A program made the translations under genes and the position numbers. From an uncultured Prevotella sp. (lineage in GTDB: Bacteria; Bacteroidota; Bacteroidia; Bacteroidales; Bacteroidaceae): a stretch of DNA of 41,279 bases. The DNA is taken from assembly GCA_900552675.1 (NCBI GenBank), contig USAI01000009.1, forward strand, positions 1 through 41,279. The letters are read 5' to 3'. Each line of letters begins with the position of its first letter. The first letter of the stretch is position 1. Below, in pieces: positions 1-7,079 of this stretch. The notes beneath the pieces were generated by a model. That model worked only from the letters and a program-made list of their open reading frames with translations, did not search any database and was not told where the DNA came from.

Positions 1-462
1 TACACAAACCAAAATATGGACGAACTGTCGTTCAGGCTGCAGGTGGCCGACATATCGCCGCGCTACCGACGGCTGCTGGCCATTATACTGATGAGCCGCG
101 TGTGCCAACGGTTTGCTGATGGCAAACGCCCCTATACCGCCCTCGACCTGCGACGCCTTACAAACATACCTATACGCATAACGCAAGACCTGCTGTATAT
201 GCTGGTGAGGGCAGGACTGCTGAGCGAAAACTCGGCCGACGGTAAGGATCAAGAGCCCACCTATCAGCCCGCCATGACGCTGCAAAAGCTTACGGTGGGA
301 GCCATGGTAGAACGCCTCGACAGCATGGGAGGCTGGCATCTCGATATTGACCTGCACGAGCAGCTGGCTCAGGTAGAATGGAAACAGTATCTGGCGCTGC
401 GCGAACAGTATCTGGCCGAACTGAGAAAAGTGCCACTGTGCAAGGAAGAGGGTGCCGCTTAA
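1..462 (+). CDS. YihY/BrkB-family membrane protein, C-terminal part (5' truncated)
   Basis: The reading frame is open to the window edge (Y-T-N-Q-N before the first Met at 16), so this is the 3' end of a longer gene. What is visible is a soluble domain of about 150 residues with a winged-helix look: 'ISPRYRRLLAIILMSRV', 'YTALDLRRLTNIPIRITQDLLYMLVRAGLLSE'. From memory of the family, this matches the cytoplasmic tail that Bacteroidota YihY/BrkB proteins (formerly called RNase BN) carry after their six membrane helices. The membrane part lies outside the window. Function is unknown; the old ribonuclease name is not supported by the family's membrane topology. The gene ends 105 nt before the J-domain gene on the same strand. 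The assignment rests on the tail alone, so it is moderate. Confidence 0.6.
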   Translation, partial: YTNQNMDELSFRLQVADISPRYRRLLAIILMSRVCQRFADGKRPYTALDLRRLTNIPIRITQDLLYMLVRAGLLSENSADGKDQEPTYQPAMTLQKLTVGAMVERLDSMGGWHLDIDLHEQLAQVEWKQYLALREQYLAELRKVPLCKEEGAA

Positions 463-551
463 TGGTTATCATTCAAAAAAAAATATACAGGGTTTTGCTG
501 GCACACCTTTTGTAGGATGATAAATGGCACATAAGAAAGAAATATATATAT

Positions 552-557
552 AGGAGG
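552..557 (+). promoter_or_regulatory. Full Shine-Dalgarno AGGAGG before the J-domain gene
   Basis: AGGAGG lies 10 nt before the ATG at 568. Bacteroidota ribosomes generally do not rely on Shine-Dalgarno pairing, and most starts in this window have only A-rich leaders, so a complete core here stands out. It fixes the start of the J-domain gene. Confidence 0.7.
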
Positions 558-567
558 AAAACGTATT

Positions 568-1254
568 ATGGCATTTATTGACTATTACAAAATTTTGGGC
601 GTGCCACGCACGATACCACAAGATAAGGTGCGCGACGCCTACCTGAAGCGCGTAAAACAGTTTCATCCCGACTTGCACCCCAACGACCCGAAGGCGAAAG
701 CAAAGTTTCAGGCCCTGAACGAAGCCAACGACGTGATAGGCGACCCTGAAAAACGAAAACTGTATGACCAGTATGGCGAACGGTGGCGCGAGGGCGCTGA
801 ACAGGGGCCACAAGGTCAGGCATGGGGCGCCGACGCTGAGGGGGCGCAGGGAAAAGGCTTTGCTGAGGGCTTCGACTTCTCGGCCTTTGACCATATGCAG
901 GGCGGCTTCTCAAGCTTCTTTCAAGACCTGTTTGGGGCTCAGGCGGGCTCACGCCAGGCACGACGTGCGGGCGCCCGGCAAAACACAGGCGAGATGCACG
1001 CCAGCCTGAACATTGACCTCTATACCGCCTTGCTGGGCGGCGAGGTGGTGCTGCAGCTCAAGGGTGGACAGCGCATAAAGCTGAAGGTGAAACCTGAAAC
1101 GCAAAACGGCACTAAGGTGCGGCTGCGCGGAAAAGGATACGACCGCGGCGATGGCACTATGGGCGATATGATTATCACCTATAACGTAACGCTGCCCACA
1201 AACCTTAACGATAAACAAAAACAGCTGCTAAGGCAGATGCAACAGGGTGGGTAA
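568..1254 (+). CDS. Short J-domain co-chaperone (CbpA/DnaJ-like)
   Basis: J-domain protein of 228 residues that would deliver substrates to DnaK and stimulate its ATPase. Residues 1-70 are a J domain (DYYKILGV, HPD at 33-35, KRKLYDQYG). Residues about 75-135 are a Gly/Phe-rich linker ending in a basic stretch (RQARRAGARQ). Residues 142-228 form one C-terminal beta-sandwich (NIDLYTALLGGEV, VKPETQNGTKVRLRGKGY, GDMIITYNVTLP). CbpA and DnaJ have two such domains; here the linker runs straight into what resembles the second, so the protein is about 80 residues shorter than CbpA (about 306). There is no DnaJ zinc-finger domain. No CbpM-like modulator gene is adjacent. The start is set by the ATG and the AGGAGG upstream. 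Confidence 0.9.
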   Translation: MAFIDYYKILGVPRTIPQDKVRDAYLKRVKQFHPDLHPNDPKAKAKFQALNEANDVIGDPEKRKLYDQYGERWREGAEQGPQGQAWGADAEGAQGKGFAEGFDFSAFDHMQGGFSSFFQDLFGAQAGSRQARRAGARQNTGEMHASLNIDLYTALLGGEVVLQLKGGQRIKLKVKPETQNGTKVRLRGKGYDRGDGTMGDMIITYNVTLPTNLNDKQKQLLRQMQQGG

Positions 1255-1347
1255 AAACACAAGGCAAACAGAGGGGGCAGAGGTTAAAAATGCTTAATTG
1301 TCGCAAACGCAATGCCCACAGGCTATGCTCACACCAATAAAAATATG

Positions 1348-1355
1348 TATCTTTG
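1348..1355 (+). promoter_or_regulatory. Promoter -7 box of rpsP
   Basis: TATCTTTG matches the Bacteroidota -7 element TAnnTTTG, 63 nt before the rpsP ATG. I see no good TTTG 19-21 nt further upstream. Confidence 0.6.
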
Positions 1356-1418
1356 CACCCGCTGTTACGAGATAGCAGCACATTTTAATTCAAACCTATA
1401 AAATAATAAAATTAAAAA

Positions 1419-1940
1419 ATGGCAACAAAAATCAGATTGCAGCGCGGCGGACGTAAAGGCTATGCCTTCTACAGCATCGTGATCGCCGACGCAAGAGCAC
1501 CACGTGATGGTAAATTTACTGAGAAGATTGGTACATACAACCCTAACACCAATCCTGCAACCGTAGATTTGAATTTTGAACGCGCCCTCTACTGGGTAGA
1601 AACTGGCGCACAGCCCACCGACACCGTGCGCAACATACTGAAAGGCGAAGGCGTGTATATGATGAAGCACCTGCGCGGTGGCGTGAAGAAAGGCGCTTTT
1701 GACGAGCAGGCCGCTCAAACCAAGTTTGACGCTTGGAAAACAAACAAAGAGCAGGGCTTGACCGCTGTGCGCGTGGCCGAAGCAAAGGCTAAGAAAGAGG
1801 CCGCCGCAAAAGAGCTGGAAGCTGAAAAGAAGGTGAACGAGGCTATTGCTAAGAAGGTGGCCGACAAGAAGGCTGCCGCTGCCGCTGCTAAGGCTGAGGC
1901 CGAGGCTGCTCCCGCTGAAGAGGCTCCCGCTGAGGCATAA
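1419..1940 (+). CDS. rpsP: 30S ribosomal protein bS16
   Basis: Small-subunit protein S16, a 16S rRNA binder needed in 30S assembly. The first 85 or so residues are the conserved core: 'MATKIRLQRGGRKGYAFYSIVIADARAPRDGKFTEKIG' and the 'PNTNPATVDLNFERALYWVETGAQPTDTVRNIL' type segment. E. coli S16 is 82 residues; this one is 173. The extra C-terminal half is lysine/alanine/glutamate-rich, helical-looking (KAKKEAAAKELEAEKK, DKKAAAAAAKAEAEAAP) and ends in PAEEAPAEA. Extended S16 tails are usual in Bacteroidota. The gene is monocistronic: its own -7 box upstream and an intrinsic terminator downstream. Confidence 0.97.
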   Translation: MATKIRLQRGGRKGYAFYSIVIADARAPRDGKFTEKIGTYNPNTNPATVDLNFERALYWVETGAQPTDTVRNILKGEGVYMMKHLRGGVKKGAFDEQAAQTKFDAWKTNKEQGLTAVRVAEAKAKKEAAAKELEAEKKVNEAIAKKVADKKAAAAAAKAEAEAAPAEEAPAEA

Positions 1941-2006
1941 TTAAAAAAAGAGAACTTTTGCCAAAAGCAAAAGGCTTTGCCTTGATTAAGCAAAAACGAA
2001 ACACAG

Positions 2007-2050
2007 GGTGCGACGAACAAATATAAAAGATGTTTGTCGCACCTTTTTTT
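2007..2050 (+). terminator. Intrinsic terminator after rpsP
   Basis: GGTGCGACGAACA (2007-2019) pairs with TGTTTGTCGCACC (2031-2043), 13 bp with one G-U pair and an 11-nt loop, followed by seven T. Confidence 0.9.
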
Positions 2051-2122
2051 GTTAGTTGACAAGTTGACGAGTTCTTGCTAAGCAAATCTCCTCGTCCCTT
2101 GTCAACTCGTTAACTCGTTAAC
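2051..2122. repeat. Degenerate GTTAACTC-type repeats with inverted arms
   Basis: The left arm GTTGACAAGTTGACGAG (2055-2071) is nearly the reverse complement of CTCGTCCCTTGTCAAC (2090-2105), differing in the middle. Between them TTGCTAAGCAA can form a tiny hairpin. The right arm runs into an 8-nt tandem (CAACTCGT, TAACTCGT, TAAC; 2103-2122). It fills the space between the rpsP terminator and the next start codon. Confidence 0.65.
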
Positions 2123-2134
2123 TAAAAAGAAGAA

Positions 2135-3649
2135 ATGACTACTCTAACTAAAAACTTGGTGCTGCTGGCCCTGACGCTGGCCTTGACAGCACAAACCGCT
2201 GTGGCACAGAAAGGGTATAAATGCCCGAAAAGAGAATTTCGTGGCGCATGGATACAGTGTGTGAACGGCCAGTTTCAGGGCATGACCACAGCACAGATGC
2301 AGCAAAACCTGGTGCACCAGCTTGACGAGCTGCAGAAAGATGGCGCTAACGCCATTATCTTTCAGGTGCGACCCGAGTGTGATGCGCTGTACCCCAGCAA
2401 CATTGAACCCTGGAGCCGATACCTAACAGGGGTGCAGGGCAAGGCGCCATCGCCCTACTGGGACCCCCTGCAGTGGATGATAGACCAATGCCATAAACGC
2501 GGCATGGAGCTGCACGCCTGGATAAACCCCTATCGTGCGAAGACAGCTGGCACACGCGAGCTGGCACAAAACCATGTGGCCGTGCAGAAGCCTAACAGCG
2601 TGTTTCAGTATGCCGGACAGCTGATACTGAACCCCGGCATGCCCGAAAACCGCGAATATATATATAAGGTGGTTGATGATATTGTGAGCCGATACGACAT
2701 TGACGGCTTGCATATTGACGACTATTTTTATCCTTACCCTTCGCCAGGGGCTGAGATACCTGACCAGGCACAGTATGAACAGTATAACAACGGGCTGAAA
2801 GATGTGGCCGACTGGCGACGCTATAACGTAAACCTGTTTGTGAAAGAGATGGGCGAACATATACACAGGCTGAAACCCTGGGTGAAGTTTGGCGTATCGC
2901 CATTTGGCATCTATCGCAACCGCAGCACAGCGGCCATAGGCAGCAATACCAGCGGATTCCAAAACTATGATGGCCTGTATGCCGACGTGCTGCTGTGGAT
3001 GAACAACCAGTGGATTGACTACTGTGTGCCACAGCTATACTGGGAGATAGGTAACAAGGCTGCCGACTATGAAACGCTGATTAAATGGTGGGACAAATAT
3101 GCGGGACGGTGCTTGCTGTACATAGGCGAGTCGGTAGAGAGAACGGTGAAACATGCCGATCGTGAGAACCCTGCTGTAAACCAAATGAACGCTAAGTATA
3201 TGCTGCACCAGCAACTGAAAAATGTGAGTGGCACAGTGCTGTGGTATTCGAAGGCCGCCGTTGACAATGTGGGCAACTATGGGCATGCGCTGCGCAATTA
3301 TTACTGGAAGACACCCGCACTGCAACCCCTCATGCCTAACGTCGACGCTAAGGCGCCAAAGAAACCCAAAAAGGTGCAACCCGTTTGGACCAGCGATGGC
3401 TTGCTGCTGTTCTGGATGCAGCCCAAAGGCAAGGGGTGGAAAGACGAGGCGGTGAGGTATGTGGTGTATCGTTTTGCTAAAGGGCAACGCATTGACACCC
3501 GCCGCCCCGAGGCCATCGTTGCCATCACGTCGAACACCTTCGTGAAGTTGCCCTACGACAAAGGCAACGACAAATATACCTATGTGGTAACGGCCCTCGA
3601 CCGCATGGCGAACGAGAGCAAAGGGGTGAAGAAAAAGGTGAAATTGTAA
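2135..3649 (+). CDS. Secreted GHL10-family (YngK-like) glycosidase-like protein
   Basis: Exported protein of 504 residues, probably acting on a glycan in the periplasm or at the surface. Residues 1-24 are a signal peptide (hydrophobic VLLALTLALTA, cleavage likely AVA|Q). Residues about 34-400 are a TIM-barrel domain of the glycosyl-hydrolase-like 10 (DUF187/YngK) type: 'FRGAWIQCV' near 35, 'NAIIFQVRPECDALYPS', 'ELHAWINPYR' and 'YDIDGLHIDDYFYPYP', whose acidic residues are the usual candidates for catalysis. Residues about 405-504 look like a fibronectin-III-type module (VQPVWTSDGLLLFW to YTYVVTALDRMANES). Substrate and reaction cannot be read from sequence; many family members are uncharacterised. 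It ends 32 nt before the convergent gene at 3682. Confidence 0.9.
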   Translation: MTTLTKNLVLLALTLALTAQTAVAQKGYKCPKREFRGAWIQCVNGQFQGMTTAQMQQNLVHQLDELQKDGANAIIFQVRPECDALYPSNIEPWSRYLTGVQGKAPSPYWDPLQWMIDQCHKRGMELHAWINPYRAKTAGTRELAQNHVAVQKPNSVFQYAGQLILNPGMPENREYIYKVVDDIVSRYDIDGLHIDDYFYPYPSPGAEIPDQAQYEQYNNGLKDVADWRRYNVNLFVKEMGEHIHRLKPWVKFGVSPFGIYRNRSTAAIGSNTSGFQNYDGLYADVLLWMNNQWIDYCVPQLYWEIGNKAADYETLIKWWDKYAGRCLLYIGESVERTVKHADRENPAVNQMNAKYMLHQQLKNVSGTVLWYSKAAVDNVGNYGHALRNYYWKTPALQPLMPNVDAKAPKKPKKVQPVWTSDGLLLFWMQPKGKGWKDEAVRYVVYRFAKGQRIDTRRPEAIVAITSNTFVKLPYDKGNDKYTYVVTALDRMANESKGVKKKVKL

Positions 3650-3681
3650 TATATATATAATGTAAGGGGGAGGTGAGGTGC

Positions 3682-4158
3682 TTAGCCTTGCACCTCAACC
3701 TTCTTCATATCTTGCTCGCCCTCGGCTAACAGCTTGTCAAGAAAGCGGTCGAGGTCTTTGTCGAGGCCATCCATCAGGTCGCCACCAATGATGATGGTGT
3801 CGTTATCGGCCAAAAATAGCTCGGCAATGTTCTCATTGTCTTCATTCTCTAACACAATGCTATAGGGCTTCATAATGCCTAATGCCTCGAGCACAGGGCG
3901 CAACGTTTCGCAGCAAGTGCGCATGGCCTTGCCCGCCTCGGCGTAAAAATGCTCGTCGGTGTTTTCTATCCACTGCTCTACCACACAACGGGTTATCTCG
4001 GTGCCATCGTCGTCGGAGGCTATCATCTCGCCACTGTCGGGCGAGAGGAAAACATGAATGTCGGTTACCAGCGATGTTTCTTCGTTCGTAGGAAACTTCT
4101 GCGCTATTTTCTTAAAAAAGCGTTCCAGTTGCTGAAGGGTTTGTTCTGATACTTTCAT
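3682..4158 (-). CDS. Small acidic protein of unknown function
   Basis: I do not recognise a named family. It is a soluble protein of 158 residues with no signal peptide or membrane helix. It starts with a basic/amphipathic helix (QTLQQLERFFKKIAQKF). The rest is strongly acidic (DDDGTEITRCVVEQWIENTDEHFYAEAG; ENEDNENIAELFLADNDTIIIGGDLMDGLDKDLDRFLDKLLAEGEQD). Two adjacent cysteines occur in 'MRTCCETL' and one in 'TRCVVEQW'. It is divergent from the rseC/rnf operon, sharing the 164-nt gap, and converges on the YngK-like gene. Clean codon structure and its own candidate -7 box suggest a real gene. A role linked to rnf is conceivable only from position. Confidence 0.75.
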   Translation of the reverse strand: MKVSEQTLQQLERFFKKIAQKFPTNEETSLVTDIHVFLSPDSGEMIASDDDGTEITRCVVEQWIENTDEHFYAEAGKAMRTCCETLRPVLEALGIMKPYSIVLENEDNENIAELFLADNDTIIIGGDLMDGLDKDLDRFLDKLLAEGEQDMKKVEVQG

Positions 4159-4190
4159 AAAGGCTGTGCTTTGAAAAATGATTGTTTGTG

Positions 4191-4198
4191 CAAACTTA
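4191..4198 (-). promoter_or_regulatory. Candidate -7 box for the acidic-protein gene
   Basis: Read on the minus strand this is TAAGTTTG, matching TAnnTTTG, 33 nt before the ATG at 4158. No good TTTG was seen at the expected -33 distance. Confidence 0.4.
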
Positions 4199-4250
4199 CA
4201 TATTTTTTTTTACATACACCTAAGGTATAGCAAAAAATAATGGCTTTGGG

Positions 4251-4282
4251 TTTGTAATTTTGAAATTATAGTGTTACTTTTG
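4251..4282 (+). promoter_or_regulatory. Promoter of the rseC-rnf operon
   Basis: TTTG (4251-4254), 20 nt, then TACTTTTG (4275-4282) exactly fits the Bacteroidota housekeeping promoter. The start site would be near 4289, giving a leader of about 34 nt before the ATG at 4323. Confidence 0.8.
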
Positions 4283-4322
4283 CAAGCAATTATCGGCTCA
4301 GGGCCTTTATACAATAATAATT

Positions 4323-4751
4323 ATGCAACAAATGGTGAGGCATGAAGGGCGCATCGTGGCCATGCACAATGATAGGGCAGAGGTGCTTATCAACCGTCTG
4401 TCGGCATGTGCAGCATGTAAGGTTGCGGCCACATGTAACAGCTCAGAGTGTAAGCCCATGCGTGTGATAGCTCGTTTTGACAAAGATAAACAGGTGGCGC
4501 TGGGCCAGCACGTGACGGTGGCTATGGCGGCCAGAAGCGCATGGCTATCGGTGGCCTTGGGCTACGGTTTGCCGCTAATGGCGTTTATGCTGGCTTGCGC
4601 TGTGACGTATAGCGCTCACTGCACTGATGGCGTGATAGCCATCGTGGGTATGCTGGCAGTATTGGCCTATTATGCTGTGCTGTACCTTTTCAGGCATAGG
4701 CTGGATGGCATGTTTCAGTGCCGTATTATCGACGTAAAACCCCTTGCCTAA
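4323..4751 (+). CDS. rseC: RseC/MucC-type SoxR-reducing system protein
   Basis: Inner-membrane protein of 142 residues of the RseC/MucC family (PF04246). An N-terminal cytosolic part carries the family's four-cysteine cluster motif, here SACAACKVAATCNSSECK (Cys at about 28, 31, 37 and 42). Two membrane helices follow (SVALGYGLPLMAFMLACAVTY and DGVIAIVGMLAVLAYYAVLYLF) and then a short tail. In E. coli RseC works with the Rsx (Rnf-like) complex in reducing SoxR; here it is the first gene of the rnf operon, 42 nt before rnfB. That suggests a role in assembly or redox function of Rnf rather than SoxR control (inference). The start could also be the second Met (4332). Confidence 0.88.
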   Translation: MQQMVRHEGRIVAMHNDRAEVLINRLSACAACKVAATCNSSECKPMRVIARFDKDKQVALGQHVTVAMAARSAWLSVALGYGLPLMAFMLACAVTYSAHCTDGVIAIVGMLAVLAYYAVLYLFRHRLDGMFQCRIIDVKPLA

Positions 4752-4793
4752 GTAATAAAAAGCTTGTCAACAAAAAGAAAGAGAAACAAAAAA

Positions 4794-5669
4794 ATGACTA
4801 ACATAACAATGGCTGTGCTCGTACTGGGCATGATAGCACTGATAGCGGCAGTGGTGCTCTTCGTATGTGCGAAGAAATTTGCCGTGAAAACCGACCCTCG
4901 CATAGCCGAGGTGGTTGACCTATTGCCAAAAGCCAACTGTGGCGGATGTGGCTTTGCTGGATGCCAAGCTATGGCCGAAGCCTTGGTAAAGAAGGCCGAT
5001 GGCGAGAATAATGCTCCATTAAGCTGCCCCGTGGGCGGCGACACGGTGATGCAACAGGTGGCCCAACTGCTGGGCGTAGAGACAGAACAAACCACGCCAA
5101 TGGTGGCCGTGGTGCGCTGCGCAGGATGCCAAAACGAGAAGCTGGCTACCTATGATGGGTTGCACACCTGTGCCGCTATGAACGCTTGTGGTGTGGGTGA
5201 GCATGGTTGTGGCTATGGCTGTCTGGGCTGTGGCGACTGCGAGGCTGCATGTGCCTTTGGAGGCATCAAGGTAAATAAAGAAACGGGGGTGCCACAGGTT
5301 GACACCTCATTGTGCACGGCCTGTGGCAGCTGTGTGAAGGCGTGCCCACGACATATCATTGAACTGCGACCCCGAGGCGTGAAAAACCGCCGCGTGTATG
5401 TGGCTTGCCGTAACCAAGACCGCGGACCCGCCGCTATGAAGGTGTGCAACACGGCTTGCATAGGCTGTGGCAAATGTGCGAAAGAGTGCCCCTTCGGCGC
5501 CATCGTTATCGAAAATAATGTGGCCTATATTGATTATACCAAGTGCCGACTGTGCCGAAAGTGTGTGAACGTGTGCCCACGTAAGGCCATTTCAGCGGTT
5601 GGATTTCCAACTCCCAAAACACAAGTAGCAGCCACCCAAACCCCTGAAGCCCAAACCCCTGAAGCTTAA
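4794..5669 (+). CDS. rnfB: Rnf complex subunit B (ferredoxin-type)
   Basis: Electron-entry subunit of the Rnf ferredoxin:NAD+ oxidoreductase, 291 residues. I chose the ATG at 4794 because the upstream in-frame TTG adds only a lysine-rich stretch and RnfB proteins begin with a hydrophobic helix as here (MAVLVLGMIALIAAVVLFVCA). Next is the RnfB signature cluster (CGGCGFAGC at 49-57 with Cys78). Then come four CxxCxxCxxxC ferredoxin motifs, starting near Cys143, Cys174, Cys222 and Cys251, plus extra cysteines at 109, 112, 126 and 132. That is far richer than the two-ferredoxin RsxB of E. coli (192 residues) and like clostridial/Bacteroides RnfB. The tail is a short TPEAQ repeat. Confidence 0.97.
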   Translation: MTNITMAVLVLGMIALIAAVVLFVCAKKFAVKTDPRIAEVVDLLPKANCGGCGFAGCQAMAEALVKKADGENNAPLSCPVGGDTVMQQVAQLLGVETEQTTPMVAVVRCAGCQNEKLATYDGLHTCAAMNACGVGEHGCGYGCLGCGDCEAACAFGGIKVNKETGVPQVDTSLCTACGSCVKACPRHIIELRPRGVKNRRVYVACRNQDRGPAAMKVCNTACIGCGKCAKECPFGAIVIENNVAYIDYTKCRLCRKCVNVCPRKAISAVGFPTPKTQVAATQTPEAQTPEA

Positions 5670-5706
5670 CAACAGTGACGAAGGCTTGATACACAAATTG
5701 ATAAAC

Positions 5707-7059
5707 ATGAAACTAAGAACGTTTAAAATAGGAGGTATTCATCCCGCCGACGAAAAACTGTCGGCACACATGGCCACACAACAGGCGGCACTGCCTAAGC
5801 AGGCTGTGTTCCCGTTGTCGCAACATATCGGAGCGCCAGCGGTGCCCGTGGTGAAAAAAGGCGACAAGGTAATGGTGGGAACCTTGCTGGCACAGGCGGG
5901 AGGCTTTGTCTCGGCGCCTGTACACGCGTCGGTGTCGGGCGTGGTGGCAAAAATTGACAATGTGCCCGATGCGTCGGGCTATCGTAAGCCTGCCATCATC
6001 GTAAATGTTGAGGGCGACGAATGGTTGCCAAGCATTGACCGCACAAGCACCTTGGAACGTATTGAAGATCATGCTGAACTGACACCCGACATCATCATTA
6101 GTCGCATAAAAGAGGCTGGCATCACGGGTATGGGTGGCGCAGGCTTTCCTACCTTTATAAAGCTAATGCCGCCTCCTGGCTCAAAGGCCGAATGTGTGAT
6201 ACTGAACGCGGTAGAGTGTGAACCCTATATCACCGCTGACCACCAACTGATGCTGGAGCATGCCGACGAGATACTGGTGGGCTTGCAACTGCTAATGAAG
6301 GCGGTAAACGTAACAAAAGGATATATAGGCATTGAGGCAAATAAGCCTGACGCCATACGGCTGTTTGAAGAAAAAACATTGGCTATGCCTCATATTAAGG
6401 TGGTGCCGTTGCAGCAACGCTATCCGCAAGGTGGCGAAAAACAATTGGTTGACGCCGTGATACAACGACAGGTGCCTATGCCTCCAGCCATACCCGTAAA
6501 TGTGGGCGCCGTGGTGCAAAACGTGGCAACTGCCTTTGCCGTATATCAGGCGGTGATGAAGCATAAACCGCTGTTTGAACGCTATGTAACGGTAACGGGC
6601 AAACAGCTGAAACAACCCGCCAACCTGCTGGTGCGAATGGGAACAAGTATGGGCGAACTGTTGCAGGCCTGTGGCGCTCTGCCCGAGGGCGACAACAAGG
6701 TGCTGGCGGGCGGGCCCATGATGGGAAAGGCCGTCAGCACACTGGAGGCGCCTATCGTGAAGGGCTCTAACTGTGTGACGGTGCTCACGGGTGCCGATGC
6801 TAAACGCCTTACGCCCCAGCCGTGCATACGTTGCGCTAAGTGTGTGTCAGTGTGCCCCATGGGTCTTGAACCTTATTTGCTGGCCGTGCTATCGGAACAG
6901 AAAAACTGGGATTGTGCTGAACATGAAGATGTGGCAGCGTGCATTGAGTGTGGCTCGTGCCAGTATACATGTCCGGCACACAGGCCCTTGCTCGACCATA
7001 TAAGGCTGGGCAAAAGCACGGTGATGGGCATCATTCGTGCTCGTAATGCAAAGAAATAA
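5707..7059 (+). CDS. rnfC: Rnf complex subunit C (NADH-binding, Fe-S)
   Basis: Peripheral subunit that exchanges electrons with NAD(H), 450 residues. The ATG at 5707 is preferred over the TTG at 5686. An N-terminal barrel-sandwich/biotinyl-like region (FPLSQHIGAPAVPVVKKGDKVMVG) is followed by the nucleotide/FMN-binding domain with GMGGAGFPT and the 'NAVECEPYITADHQLML' motif shared with NuoF. A SLBB-like part follows, then two ferredoxin motifs: C373xxCxxCxxxCP and C412xxCxxCxxxCP. It lacks the long Ala/Lys-rich tail of E. coli RsxC (740 residues). The spacing to rnfB is 37 nt and to rnfD 20 nt. Confidence 0.97.
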   Translation: MKLRTFKIGGIHPADEKLSAHMATQQAALPKQAVFPLSQHIGAPAVPVVKKGDKVMVGTLLAQAGGFVSAPVHASVSGVVAKIDNVPDASGYRKPAIIVNVEGDEWLPSIDRTSTLERIEDHAELTPDIIISRIKEAGITGMGGAGFPTFIKLMPPPGSKAECVILNAVECEPYITADHQLMLEHADEILVGLQLLMKAVNVTKGYIGIEANKPDAIRLFEEKTLAMPHIKVVPLQQRYPQGGEKQLVDAVIQRQVPMPPAIPVNVGAVVQNVATAFAVYQAVMKHKPLFERYVTVTGKQLKQPANLLVRMGTSMGELLQACGALPEGDNKVLAGGPMMGKAVSTLEAPIVKGSNCVTVLTGADAKRLTPQPCIRCAKCVSVCPMGLEPYLLAVLSEQKNWDCAEHEDVAACIECGSCQYTCPAHRPLLDHIRLGKSTVMGIIRARNAKK

Positions 7060-7079
7060 TCGTCAACTAAAAAGAAAGC

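Noticed and set aside
469..894. Antisense reading frame over the J-domain gene
   Set aside because: Shadow of the real gene: no family similarity, and the plus strand encodes a clear J domain.
3675..3696. GAGGTGC/GCACCTC hairpin as a bidirectional terminator
   Set aside because: Seven-bp stem, no T-tract on either strand, and it overlaps the end of the acidic-protein gene.
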